Source: Actinoplanes sp. KI2 (lineage in GTDB: Bacteria; Actinomycetota; Actinomycetes; Mycobacteriales; Micromonosporaceae). From it: DNA of 64,000 nucleotides. The stretch spans positions 62,001 through 126,000 of the forward strand of contig NZ_JAOSZE010000032.1 in NCBI RefSeq assembly GCF_025630775.1. The letters run 5' to 3'. This document shows, piece after piece, positions 49,695 through 58,122 of the stretch. A program made the position numbers and the translations under genes. Position 1 is the stretch's first letter; every line of letters begins with the position of its first letter. The notes under the pieces are model-generated. The model was not told the origin of the DNA, ran no database searches, and saw only the letters and a program-made list of their open reading frames with translations.

Positions 49695-49718
49695 CACAAC
49701 CGGGAAAGCCCGGTTGTG
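49695..49718. terminator. Hairpin after the tandem small genes
   Basis: A 10-bp perfect stem CACAACCGGG/CCCGGTTGTG with an AAAG loop, nine bases after the second small gene. It separates that pair from the nitrogen-assimilation block. No T-run. Confidence 0.7.
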
Positions 49719-49726
49719 CATGCGCG

Positions 49727-49764
49727 TTGACGCCACCGAAACCCCGGTTCGACGAAGCGGTAAC
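49727..49764 (+). promoter_or_regulatory. GlnR-box-like element upstream of the nitrogen block
   Basis: Four 5-mers occur with exact 11-base periodicity: TTGAC (49727), GAAAC (49738), TCGAC (49749) and GTAAC (49760). This fits the GlnR arrangement GTnAC-n6-GAAAC repeated, with the GAAAC half-site exact and the others partly degenerate. GlnR controls nitrate and nitrite genes in actinomycetes. Predicted from pattern only. Confidence 0.5.
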
Positions 49765-49826
49765 CGCAGCTCGCAACGCTTGCGGCAGGCAAGCTTGCGG
49801 AACGGCGCGGGCGGGATGGGGAGCGG

Positions 49827-50927
49827 ATGAGCGAGGGCGCGCTGGCGGGCTTCACCGTCGCGGTGACCGCCGAGCGGCGCCGGGACGAGATGGCGGCGCT
49901 GTTGCAGCGTCGCGGGGCCCGGGTGGTGACCGCCTCGGCGCTCACCATCGTGCCGCTCGCCGACGACGACGCCCTGCACGCCGCCACCGAGGCCTGCATC
50001 GGTCTCGCTCCCGACCTGGTCATCGCGACCACCGGCTTCGGGTTCCGCGGCTGGGTCGAGGCCGCCGAGGGCTGGGGGCTCGGCGATCGGCTGCGCGAGG
50101 TGCTCGGCCAGGCGCGGATCCTCGCCCGCGGCCCCAAACCGTGCGGCGCGATCCGGGCGGCCGGGCTCACCGAGGAGTGGGCGGCCAAGACCGAGGCCTC
50201 CGAGGAGATCCTGGCCAAGCTGCTCGACGAGGGCATCGCCGGGCACCGCATCGTGGTGCAGGAGCACGGCGAGCCGCAGACCGAGTTCGTGGCCGCGTTG
50301 CGGGCCGCCGGCGCCGCCGTGGTCGAGGTGCCGGTCTACCGGTGGGTTCCGCCGCCGGACGTCGCGCCGGTGCGCCGCCTGGTCGAGCAGATCGTCGCCG
50401 GGCAGATCGACGCGATCACCTTCACCAGCGCGCCCGCGGTCAGGTCGTTCCTGAGCCTGGCCGGCGGGGACGCCGACGGGGTGCTCGACCGCTTCCGCGC
50501 GGACACCCTGGTCGCCTGCGTCGGCCCGGTCACCGCGGCACCGCTGGCCGAGCGGGCGGTGCCGGTGGTGATGCCGGAGCGGTTCCGGCTCGGCGCGCTG
50601 ATCAAGACGCTCACCGACGAGCTGCCCAAGCGCGCGGTCCGGCTGCGCGTGGCGGGCGAGACGCTGGAGGTCCGCGGGCACGCGGTGCTGCTGGACGACG
50701 TCTTCCGGCCGCTGGCACCGGCCACGATGGCCATCCTCGGCGCGCTGGCCGCCCGGCCGGGCGCGGTCGTGTCGAAGGACCAGTTGATCGCCGTGCTGCC
50801 GCGCGGCAACGACGGGCACGCCGTCGACGTCGCGGTGGCCCGGTTACGCACCGCGCTCGGCTCCGGCAAGCACATCGAGACCGTCATCAAGCGCGGCTAC
50901 CGCCTGCGCGTGGACGAGCCCGCGTAA
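49827..50927 (+). CDS. Uroporphyrinogen-III synthase-like protein with C-terminal winged helix
   Basis: A 366-residue fusion. Residues 1-265 match HemD (GFTVAVTAERRRDEMAALLQ, IVVQEHGEPQTEFVAALRAA, DAITFTSAPAVRSFL, ACVGPVTAAPL). The last 95 residues form an OmpR/PhoB-type winged helix (APATMAILGALAARPGAVVS, VDVAVARLRTALG, IKRGYRLRV). The same fusion is encoded near nitrite-reductase genes elsewhere in Actinobacteria (as Rv0260c). It is probably a regulator rather than the housekeeping HemD. ATG 49827 follows the GlnR-like element and GGGGAG. Confidence 0.85.
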   Translation: MSEGALAGFTVAVTAERRRDEMAALLQRRGARVVTASALTIVPLADDDALHAATEACIGLAPDLVIATTGFGFRGWVEAAEGWGLGDRLREVLGQARILARGPKPCGAIRAAGLTEEWAAKTEASEEILAKLLDEGIAGHRIVVQEHGEPQTEFVAALRAAGAAVVEVPVYRWVPPPDVAPVRRLVEQIVAGQIDAITFTSAPAVRSFLSLAGGDADGVLDRFRADTLVACVGPVTAAPLAERAVPVVMPERFRLGALIKTLTDELPKRAVRLRVAGETLEVRGHAVLLDDVFRPLAPATMAILGALAARPGAVVSKDQLIAVLPRGNDGHAVDVAVARLRTALGSGKHIETVIKRGYRLRVDEPA

Positions 50928-50981
50928 CAGGATCCCGGTCGACGCTGCCCGGACACCACAGCAGAGAGAGGCAGCGCCCTG

Positions 50982-51659
50982 TTGAGACCCACATTGCTCG
51001 CCGTGGCCCACGGCACCCGATCGGCATCCGGTCAGCGGCAGATCCGCGAGCTCGTCGGCGCCGTCGCGCGCCGGCGGCCGGACCTCGACGTGCGGCTCTC
51101 CTACGTGGATGTCCAGCGGCCGCACGTCGCCGAGGTGGTGGCCGGGGTGCGCGACGCGGTGGTGGTGCCGCTGTTGCTGTCGGCCGGCTACCACGTGCGG
51201 GTGGACATCGCCGAGGCGGTGGCCGGGACGGGGATCCCGGTGGCGGGGACGCTCGGCCCGGACGAGGTGCTTCTGCAGAGCCTGACCCGGAACCTGCCGC
51301 GGGCGGACGCCGTGGTGCTGGCCGCGGCCGGGTCGGCGGATCCGGGCTGGCGAGCGAGCATTCGGGAGTTGGCCGCGCGGGTGGGCGCGCAGGTGGCGTA
51401 CGCCTCGGGGAGCGACCCGAAGGTGGCGGATGTGGTCGCCGATCTGCGCCGGGGTGGTGCGCGCCGGATCGCGATCGCCGCCTATCTGCTGGCGGAGGGG
51501 CTCTTCTACCGCACCCTGCACCGCGCCGGGGCCGATGTCGTGACGCCGCCGCTCTGCCTGGACCCCGCGGTGGCCGGGCTCGTGCTGCGCCGCTACGAGC
51601 AGGCGCGGGATGCCGCCGGGATGGGAGCCGGCGAGTATTCGGTCGCGGTGGGGGCCTGA
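50982..51659 (+). CDS. Sirohydrochlorin chelatase (CbiX/SirB-type)
   Basis: A 225-residue chelatase inserting Fe2+ (or Co2+) into sirohydrochlorin, supplying siroheme for nitrite reductase. AVAHGTRSASGQRQI holds the metal-binding His at residue 10. VPLLLSAGYHVRVDI holds the second His, and the duplicated half follows (VLAAAGSADPGW). A TTG start at 50982 after GAGAGAGG is used. Located between the HemD-like regulator and nirB, which supports the siroheme role. Confidence 0.9.
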   Translation: MRPTLLAVAHGTRSASGQRQIRELVGAVARRRPDLDVRLSYVDVQRPHVAEVVAGVRDAVVVPLLLSAGYHVRVDIAEAVAGTGIPVAGTLGPDEVLLQSLTRNLPRADAVVLAAAGSADPGWRASIRELAARVGAQVAYASGSDPKVADVVADLRRGGARRIAIAAYLLAEGLFYRTLHRAGADVVTPPLCLDPAVAGLVLRRYEQARDAAGMGAGEYSVAVGA

Positions 51660-51678
51660 CCCGGGTAGAAACGGACCC

Positions 51679-52455
51679 GTGACCGAAGAGAAGCTGGCCG
51701 GCGGCCGCAGTTTCGGGGCGGTACGGGTGGGCGACGAGGTTCGCCGCCGGGCCGAGCCGTGGACGGCGAGCGTGCACTCGGTGCTGCGGCACCTCGAGGA
51801 CGCCGGCTTCGCCGGCGCGCCGTTCGCCCGGGGCTTCGACGACCAGGGGCGCGAGCGGCTGACCTTCCTGCCCGGGCTGACCCTGGGCGAGACCTCGCCG
51901 TGGCCGGAGTGGGTGCGGTCGGACGGCGCGCTGCGGCAGGTCGGCCGGTGGCTGCGCCGGTTGCACGACCTGACCGAGACGTTCCGGCCGGCCGACGGCG
52001 CGGTCTGGTTCACCGGGCGGCCGTGGCAGCCGGGCCTGGTCATCGCCCATCTGGACGCCGCGCCGTGGAACGCGGTCTGGGGGGAGGACGGCCTGGTCGG
52101 CTTCGTCGACTGGGACACCGCCGGCCCGTCCGAGCGCGAGGGCGACCTGGCCTTCTCGGCGCTCACCTGGACGCCGCTGCTGACCGCCGGGATAGCCGAG
52201 CCGGTCGGGTTCACCGACCCGGCCGACCGCCGCCGGCGGTTCCACCTGTTCCTCGACGCGTACGGCTACACCGGCGACCCGGCCGCGGTGCGCGACGCGA
52301 TCCTCGGGCGGGTCGAGCGCAACGTCGCGGTGATCCGCGAGCTGGCCGAGACCGGCGAGCCGACCTTCCGGCGGATGCTGCCCTGGGCCGCCGACCTGGA
52401 ACGCTCGGGTGCCGAGGTGGCCGAGTTGCCCGGCGCGTTCTGGCGGGCGCCGTAG
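51679..52455 (+). CDS. Aminoglycoside phosphotransferase-like protein
   Basis: A 258-residue APH/choline-kinase-fold protein. The catalytic loop IAHLDAAPWNAVW keeps His-x-Asp and Asn, and FVDWDTAGPSEREGD supplies the metal-binding Asp. Many such proteins are antibiotic kinases, but others phosphorylate small metabolites, and the family is common in actinomycetes. No resistance should be assumed. GTG 51679 is used. It interrupts the nitrogen block between the chelatase and nirB. Confidence 0.8.
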   Translation: MTEEKLAGGRSFGAVRVGDEVRRRAEPWTASVHSVLRHLEDAGFAGAPFARGFDDQGRERLTFLPGLTLGETSPWPEWVRSDGALRQVGRWLRRLHDLTETFRPADGAVWFTGRPWQPGLVIAHLDAAPWNAVWGEDGLVGFVDWDTAGPSEREGDLAFSALTWTPLLTAGIAEPVGFTDPADRRRRFHLFLDAYGYTGDPAAVRDAILGRVERNVAVIRELAETGEPTFRRMLPWAADLERSGAEVAELPGAFWRAP

Positions 52456-52561
52456 CGCTGCGGGTTCTCACAACCGCGTACGGTCGCTTGTAGGGTTTTC
52501 CGAACGTTCGCGCAATCGCGACGGTCCGGGCAGAAAACAATGGCCCGGAAATATCCTCGTC

Positions 52562-55021
52562 GTGATTAAACAGCGCTTGGTGGTCATTGGAAACGGCATG
52601 GCCGGCGCCCGGACGGTGGAGGAGATCCTCGCCCGGGGCGGCGACTTCGACATCACGATGTTCGGCGACGAACCCTACGGCAACTACAACCGGATCATGC
52701 TGTCCAATGTGCTCGCGGGCGTGGAGGACGAGTCCGGCATCTTCCTGAACGACCTTTCCTGGTACGCCGAGAACGGCATCACGCTGCACGCCGGGGTCCG
52801 CATCGAGCGGATCGACCGGAAATCCAAACAGGTGTACGCCACCGACGGGACCGCCACCCCGTACGACAAGCTGGTGATCGCCACCGGCAGCTCGGCCTTC
52901 GTCCCGCCGATCAAGGGTGCGCACGTCCCGGGCCGCGGCTACCACCAGGGCGTCTTCGTGTTCCGCACGCTCGACGACACCCGCGCGATGATCCGGTACG
53001 CCAAGGAGCACGAGCGTGCGGTCGTCATCGGCGGCGGCCTGCTCGGCCTCGAGGCCGCCCGCGGCTTGCAGAACCACATGCCGCACGTGACCCTCGTGCA
53101 CGCCGTGGGCCACCTGATGGAGAGGCAGCTCAACGAGCGGGCCGGCGCGACCCTGAAGACCGCCGTGGAGCAGAAGCTCGGCATCGACGTGATCGTCAAC
53201 GGGATGACCACCGAGATCACCGGCAAGCACGCGGTCACCGGGGTCAAGCTCGCCGACGGCCGCCACATCGAGTGCGACGTGGTGGTGGTGGCCGCCGGCA
53301 TCCGGCCCAACACCCAGGTCGCGGCGGACAGCGGCCTGGTCGTCGAGCGCGGCATCGTGGTCGACGACCAGATGCTCGCCCAGGGCGAGGACGACATCTA
53401 TGTCGTCGGCGAGTGCGCGCAGCACCGCGGCGAGTTGTACGGCCTCGTCGCCCCGCTGTGGGACCAGGCCAAGGTGCTCGCCGACCACCTCACCGGCGCC
53501 AACCGGCAGGCCGCGTACCACGGCTCCCAGATCGCCACGAAGCTGAAGGTGGCCGGCGTCGACGTCGCCTCGATGGGCCTGCTCGAGCCGCAGCAGGAGG
53601 ACGACGAGCTGATCGAGTACGCCGAGCCGAGGAAGGGTGTCTACAAGAGCGCGGTCATCCGCGACGGGCGGCTGGTGGGCGCCATCCTGGTCGGCGACAA
53701 CCGCAAGGCCGCGTTTCTGATGCAGGCGTTCGATCGAGGGTTGCCGTTGCCGGAGGATCGGGCCGGGTTGTTGTTCGACCTGGGCGGTCCGGTCGGCGAG
53801 GTGAGCCCGGCCGAGATGGCCGACGACGAGCAGGTGTGCAACTGCAACGGCGTCGGCAAGGGCGAAATCAAGGCCTGTGTGGACAGTGGCTGCAGGACCG
53901 TCGGCGGTGTCATGGACAAGACGCGGGCGGGGAAGGGTTGTGGCACCTGTAAGCCGTTGGTGCGGCGGATTGTGGAGTGGGCGGCGGGTGGTGAGGTCGA
54001 GGAGGATCCGGCCGCGTCGTATTACGTGCCGGGTGTGCCGATGCCGAAGCCGGAGTTGATGGATGCGATCCGGCTCTATCAGCTGAAGTCGGTGTCGTCG
54101 GTGTTCGCGAAGCTGGGCGGTGAGGAGGACGCGAAGAGCAAGATGGGTTTGGCGTCGCTGCTGAAGATGATGTGGGGCGCCGAGTACGTCGATGAGCGGG
54201 ACGCCCGGTTCATCAATGATCGGGTGCACGCGAACATTCAGCGTGATGGCACGTTTTCGGTGGTGCCGCAGATGAAGGGTGGTGTCACCACTCCGGCTGA
54301 TCTGAGGCGGATTGCTGAGGTGGCCGAGCGGCATGGGGTGCCGATGGTGAAGTTGACCGGTGGTCAGCGGATCGATCTGCTGGGTATTCCGAAGGAGAAG
54401 TTGCCGCAGATCTGGGCCGAGTTGGACATGCCGTCGGGGTATGCGTACGCGAAGAGTTTCCGCACGGTGAAGACGTGTGTGGGGTCGGACTTCTGCCGGT
54501 TCGGCGTCGGCGATTCCACCGCCCTCGGGATTGCGATCGAGGAGCGGTTCCAGGGGATCGAGGGGCCGGGGAAGATGAAGCTTGCGGTCACTGGCTGCCC
54601 GCGGAACTGTGCCGAGGCGTACGTCAAGGATCTGGGTGTTGTTGCTGTTGACGGCGGCCGTTGGGAGATCTACGTCGGTGGTGCGGCCGGCGCGCATGTC
54701 CGCAAGGGTGATCTGCTGGCCACCGTGTCCTCGCCGGACGAAGTCATCACGTTGACCGGGCGGTTCCTGCAGTACTACCGGGAGAATGGGAACTGGCTGG
54801 AGCGTACTTATGCGTGGGTGCCGCGGGTCGGGATCGAGAAGATCCGGGCGGTGGTGGTGGAGGACGCCGAGGGCATCGCCGCCGAGCTGGACGCTCGGAT
54901 GGACGCGGCGGTCGGCGCCTATCGGGATCCGTGGAAGGAACGTGCCGAGCCGGTGACCCCGGGACAGTTCCGCACCTCGCTGCCGCTGACCGTGCTGCCC
55001 CAGGTTCCGGTGCGGGCATGA
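52562..55021 (+). CDS. nirB: Nitrite reductase [NAD(P)H] large subunit
   Basis: An 819-residue assimilatory nitrite reductase reducing nitrite to ammonium. The N-terminal FAD/NAD(P)H domain has VVIGNGMAGARTVEEIL and VVIGGGLLGLEAA. The [2Fe-2S] site is VCNCNGVGKGEI with GCGTCKP (about residues 425-463). The siroheme/[4Fe-4S] ligands are CVGSDFCRF and TGCPRNC (about 638-684). All four siroheme-type cysteines are present. GTG 52562 is preferred; longer frames are shadows. From about 53,720 to 54,850 codon usage shifts to T- and G-ending codons, unlike both ends. Confidence 0.96.
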   Translation: MIKQRLVVIGNGMAGARTVEEILARGGDFDITMFGDEPYGNYNRIMLSNVLAGVEDESGIFLNDLSWYAENGITLHAGVRIERIDRKSKQVYATDGTATPYDKLVIATGSSAFVPPIKGAHVPGRGYHQGVFVFRTLDDTRAMIRYAKEHERAVVIGGGLLGLEAARGLQNHMPHVTLVHAVGHLMERQLNERAGATLKTAVEQKLGIDVIVNGMTTEITGKHAVTGVKLADGRHIECDVVVVAAGIRPNTQVAADSGLVVERGIVVDDQMLAQGEDDIYVVGECAQHRGELYGLVAPLWDQAKVLADHLTGANRQAAYHGSQIATKLKVAGVDVASMGLLEPQQEDDELIEYAEPRKGVYKSAVIRDGRLVGAILVGDNRKAAFLMQAFDRGLPLPEDRAGLLFDLGGPVGEVSPAEMADDEQVCNCNGVGKGEIKACVDSGCRTVGGVMDKTRAGKGCGTCKPLVRRIVEWAAGGEVEEDPAASYYVPGVPMPKPELMDAIRLYQLKSVSSVFAKLGGEEDAKSKMGLASLLKMMWGAEYVDERDARFINDRVHANIQRDGTFSVVPQMKGGVTTPADLRRIAEVAERHGVPMVKLTGGQRIDLLGIPKEKLPQIWAELDMPSGYAYAKSFRTVKTCVGSDFCRFGVGDSTALGIAIEERFQGIEGPGKMKLAVTGCPRNCAEAYVKDLGVVAVDGGRWEIYVGGAAGAHVRKGDLLATVSSPDEVITLTGRFLQYYRENGNWLERTYAWVPRVGIEKIRAVVVEDAEGIAAELDARMDAAVGAYRDPWKERAEPVTPGQFRTSLPLTVLPQVPVRA

Positions 55022-55323
55022 AGACGCTGCGCTCGCTCGGCACGATCCACGACATCCCCGTCGGGGAAGGCCGCACCTTCGCCATCGACGGCGAGATGAT
55101 CGCCGTGTTCCGGCTCCGCGACGGCTCGATCCGGGCACTCTCCGCCGTGTGCCCGCACAAGGGCGGCCCGCTCGCGGACGGGCAGATCGACCTGAAGCAG
55201 GTCGTCTGCCCCCTCCACCTATACGCCTGGGACCTCTCGACGGGCTGTTCGCTCAGCGGTCAGTCGCCGGTCTCCACCTATCCCGTCCGCATTGACAACG
55301 ACGAGATTCTCTTGGAGATCTGA
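55018..55323 (+). CDS. nirD: Nitrite reductase small subunit
   Basis: A 101-residue Rieske-fold subunit. The cluster-binding motifs CPHKGG and CPLHLYAWDL keep the Cys-x-His and Cys-x-x-His ligands, whereas some NirD proteins have lost them. ATG 55018 overlaps the nirB stop (ATGA), so both subunits are made together. Confidence 0.94.
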   Translation: MKTLRSLGTIHDIPVGEGRTFAIDGEMIAVFRLRDGSIRALSAVCPHKGGPLADGQIDLKQVVCPLHLYAWDLSTGCSLSGQSPVSTYPVRIDNDEILLEI

Positions 55324-55324
55324 C

Positions 55325-56662
55325 ATGACAACTACGTTGCCCGTTGCCCGCCCCGCAGTCACCGTTCGCGGACACTGGATCGACGACTGGGCCCCGGAGG
55401 ACCGCACCTTCTGGACGAACGGCGGCGCCCGGATCGCCCGCCGGAACCTGATCTTCTCGATCTTCTCGGAGCACATCGGCTTCTCGGTGTGGTCGCTGTG
55501 GTCGGTTCTGGTGCTCTTCCTCGGCCCCGCCTACGGCATCGACCCGGCCGGAAAGTTCCTGCTCACGGCGGTGCCGACGCTGGTCGGCGCGGCCCTGCGG
55601 ATCCCGTACAGCTTCGCGGTGGCCCGCTTCGGCGGCCGCAACTGGACCGTCTTCAGCGCCTCGCTGCTGCTGGTCCCCGCGGTGCTCGCGGCCTTCCTGA
55701 TCAAGCCGGGCGTCTCCTATACGACACTGATCATCCTGGCCGCGGTGGCCGGCGTCGGCGGCGGCAACTTCGCCTCCTCGATGACCAACATCAACGCGTT
55801 CTACCCGAACCGGCTCAAGGGCTGGGCGCTCGGCATCAACGCCGGCGGCGGCAACCTCGGCGTCGCCGCCGTGCAGCTGGTCGGCCTGTTCGTGCTGGCC
55901 GTCTTCGGCGCCGGCCACCCGGGCCTGGTGGCCGGCATCTACATCCCGCTGATCGTGATCGCCGCCCTGTGCGCGGCGTTCTACATGGACAACCTTTCCC
56001 AGGTACGCAGTGAGAAGCGCGCGATGCGGGACGCCACCCGCGAGCCGCACACCTGGATCATGTCGCTGCTCTACATCGGCACCTTCGGGTCGTTCATCGG
56101 CTTCGGGTTCGCCTTCGGCCAGGTGCTGCAGGTGCAGTTCCACACCGAGTTCGGCACCCCGGTCAAGGCCGCGTACCTGACCTTCCTCGGGCCGCTGCTC
56201 GGCTCGCTGATCCGCCCGCTCGGCGGGGCCCTCGCGGACCGGCTCGGCGGCGCGAAGGTGACCTTCGTGAACTTCATCGCGATGGCGGTCGGCGCCTCGG
56301 TCGTGCTGCTGGCCGCCCAGTCGAAGTCGCTGCCGCTGTACATCGTCGGCTTCGTGGCGCTGTTCATCCTCAGCGGCGTCGGCAACGGCTCGACGTACAA
56401 GATGATCCCGGCGATCTTCAAGGCCAAGCACCCGGCCGATGAGCCGAAGGCCCGGCGGCTGTCCGGCGCGGTGATCGGCATCGCCGGAGCGGTCGGCGCC
56501 CTCGGCGGCGTGCTGGTGAACCTGGCCTTCCGGCAGTCCTTCCTGGAGACCAAGAGCGCGGACGCGGCGTACGTCGGGTTCATCGCCTTCTACGCGCTGT
56601 GCGTGCTGGTCACCTGGGCCGTCTACCTGCGACCCGGCGCCCGCACGGCCGGTCAGGTCTGA
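55325..56662 (+). CDS. narK: NarK-type nitrate/nitrite transporter
   Basis: A 445-residue MFS transporter with twelve helices. The nitrate signature AAVAGVGGGNFASSMTNIN occurs in helix 5, and the second signature NGSTYKMIPAIF in helix 11. It imports nitrate or exports nitrite; with nirBD it fits assimilation. ATG 55325 lies one base past the nirD stop, so the three genes form one operon. Ends at the hairpin at 56680. Confidence 0.95.
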   Translation: MTTTLPVARPAVTVRGHWIDDWAPEDRTFWTNGGARIARRNLIFSIFSEHIGFSVWSLWSVLVLFLGPAYGIDPAGKFLLTAVPTLVGAALRIPYSFAVARFGGRNWTVFSASLLLVPAVLAAFLIKPGVSYTTLIILAAVAGVGGGNFASSMTNINAFYPNRLKGWALGINAGGGNLGVAAVQLVGLFVLAVFGAGHPGLVAGIYIPLIVIAALCAAFYMDNLSQVRSEKRAMRDATREPHTWIMSLLYIGTFGSFIGFGFAFGQVLQVQFHTEFGTPVKAAYLTFLGPLLGSLIRPLGGALADRLGGAKVTFVNFIAMAVGASVVLLAAQSKSLPLYIVGFVALFILSGVGNGSTYKMIPAIFKAKHPADEPKARRLSGAVIGIAGAVGALGGVLVNLAFRQSFLETKSADAAYVGFIAFYALCVLVTWAVYLRPGARTAGQV

Positions 56663-56679
56663 TCGACGTGCTTGCCCGC

Positions 56680-56708
56680 CCGCCCGGCCGGTTGATCCGG
56701 CCGGGCGG
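56680..56708. terminator. Terminator hairpin after narK
   Basis: A 12-bp perfect GC stem (56680-56691 with 56697-56708, CCGCCCGGCCGG) with loop TTGAT, 17 bases past the narK stop. No run of T follows. The next 170 bases to 56877 show no supported feature. Confidence 0.8.
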
Positions 56709-56877
56709 AGCGCTACAGTTTGCGCGTCTCCCCGACCGAGCCCCCGCAACGTCGCCGAGTGCGAGGACCTGTTCCGCGGCCTCGAGCTGATCGGCGCGGG
56801 GCTCGACAGGCGGCCGAGTTCGCCGGCCCACACCGCTGTGGCCGGCAGCCGACCTCCGGTACCGCGCGGGGACGGCG

Positions 56878-57228
56878 TCAGGCCGTCGTGGACCCGACCC
56901 GGACCAGGTCCAGGCGGGGCACGTTCAGCAGGACCACGTCGGTTACGTCGTCGATCTGATCGCCCCCGGCGTACGCGTCGTTGGCCAGGTGCCCGGCGCC
57001 GTCGATGAGTACGTAGCCGGTGTCAACCAGGTCCTCGGCGATCCCGAGCGGGGCCTCCGGCAGCACGTCGGTACCCGCGAACTGGACTCCGCCGACCGTG
57101 CCGGCCTGCTCGCCGTTGACGTCGATGACGGCCATGCCCCGGGTGACACGGGCGAGGACGGCGTCGCCGCTCTCACCCGACGGCTCCGCGATGTCGGCGC
57201 CCGTGTCGCTGTCGCTGTCGCCGCTCAT
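56878..57228 (-). CDS. PRC-barrel/DUF2171-like protein
   Basis: A 116-residue acidic protein. GMAVIDVNGEQAGTVGGVQF resembles the start of PRC-barrel domains and of DUF2171, followed by GYVLIDGAGHLANDAYAG and DVTDVVLLNVPRLDLVRVG. Such small barrels bind surfaces or ligands and are often stress-linked. The N-terminus is Ser/Asp-rich and disordered. Alone, with a promoter probably in the 150 bases before it. Confidence 0.75.
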   Translation of the reverse strand: MSGDSDSDTGADIAEPSGESGDAVLARVTRGMAVIDVNGEQAGTVGGVQFAGTDVLPEAPLGIAEDLVDTGYVLIDGAGHLANDAYAGGDQIDDVTDVVLLNVPRLDLVRVGSTTA

Positions 57229-57381
57229 GATCCGCTACCTTTCGTCGGGTGTCCCGACGTGCAGATTACCCGTCAGGACCACAAAACGTTGGCGGTGCGA
57301 CATCAGCCCGCGGCGGTGGGCGCCGCGCGATCGAGCCCGGATATTGATCGACATCGCCGTTCCCGGGCTAGGGCTAGACGG

Positions 57382-58122
57382 TCAGTTCGACGGCGAGGAC
57401 TCGACCGGCAGGGTTCCGATCGGGAGCGACCCGGCGGAGGGCGAGAACGTGTACGGCGGCCCGGACGGGCCGAAGGCGGTCTTACCGGTCGTGCTGAGGA
57501 ACTCGAAGGCGAAACCGGCTCGGTCGGTCGACCGGGCGTCACCGGAGGCGAAGATCCGCAGATAGCCGTACGTCGGCTGGCGGATCGTCAGCCGAAGTGG
57601 CGCCGGGTCCCGAGCCGCGCAGATCGAGGTGCCCTGGCCCAGCACCGTGTTGCCGGAGTCGCCCTGCTTGACGACGACATCGACCCGGCCGGCGCCGACG
57701 CAGAAGAAGTGGAAGGCATAGGTGTCGGCCGGCATGTCGTTCATGTCGTCCTGGTAGGACGAGCTGACCACACCGTCGGTCGCGTTGATCGATGTCGGCG
57801 TGTTGCTGCGGTCGGCGAGCAGGTCGGCGGCCGCCTGGACACGGTCGTACGCCGGTCCCGACGGCTCGGGCATCACCGGCGGCTGGTCGCTGGACGGAAC
57901 CGCGCCGGGGGCGCCCGCTTCGTAGTCGCCGCCGGTGCCCGGGCGCAGCCCGAAGCCGATGCCGACCAGTATGGCGGCGACCACGACTGCGGTGCCGGCC
58001 CAGGTGGCGACCACGAATCGCCGGCGTACGGTGGCTCGCACCCGCGGCGCGCCGGGCGCGACGATCTCGCTCAGGGTGCGGGAGCGCAGTTCCTGGAAGA
58101 GCTTCTCGAGGTCGTCGGTCAT
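57382..58122 (-). CDS. Membrane protein cotranscribed with the SigE-family sigma factor
   Basis: A 246-residue protein. The short cytoplasmic N-terminus (TDDLEKLFQELRSRTLSEIV) and a membrane helix (about residues 38-60, WAGTAVVVAAILVGIGF) precede an outer domain with two cysteines (FFCVGAG, TSICAAR). This is the topology of an anti-sigma-like partner, though no zinc-binding anti-sigma motif is seen. ATG 58122 overlaps the sigma factor stop. It could sense an extracytoplasmic signal (inference). Confidence 0.78.
   Translation of the reverse strand: MTDDLEKLFQELRSRTLSEIVAPGAPRVRATVRRRFVVATWAGTAVVVAAILVGIGFGLRPGTGGDYEAGAPGAVPSSDQPPVMPEPSGPAYDRVQAAADLLADRSNTPTSINATDGVVSSSYQDDMNDMPADTYAFHFFCVGAGRVDVVVKQGDSGNTVLGQGTSICAARDPAPLRLTIRQPTYGYLRIFASGDARSTDRAGFAFEFLSTTGKTAFGPSGPPYTFSPSAGSLPIGTLPVESSPSN

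Noticed and set aside
49738..49764. tRNA T-arm-like GGTTCGA sequence
   Set aside because: No acceptor stem or anticodon arm can be drawn around it; it fits the GlnR-like periodic element better.
51679..52455. Calling the APH-fold protein an antibiotic-resistance gene
   Set aside because: The family is broad, no resistance context is present, and the catalytic loop alone does not define the substrate.
52211..55138. 975-codon minus-strand frame opposite nirB
   Set aside because: Antisense of an unmistakable nitrite reductase; low-complexity translation.
56709..56877. Short plus-strand frame after narK
   Set aside because: Arg/Pro-rich shadow with no ribosome site or motif; nothing supported in this stretch.
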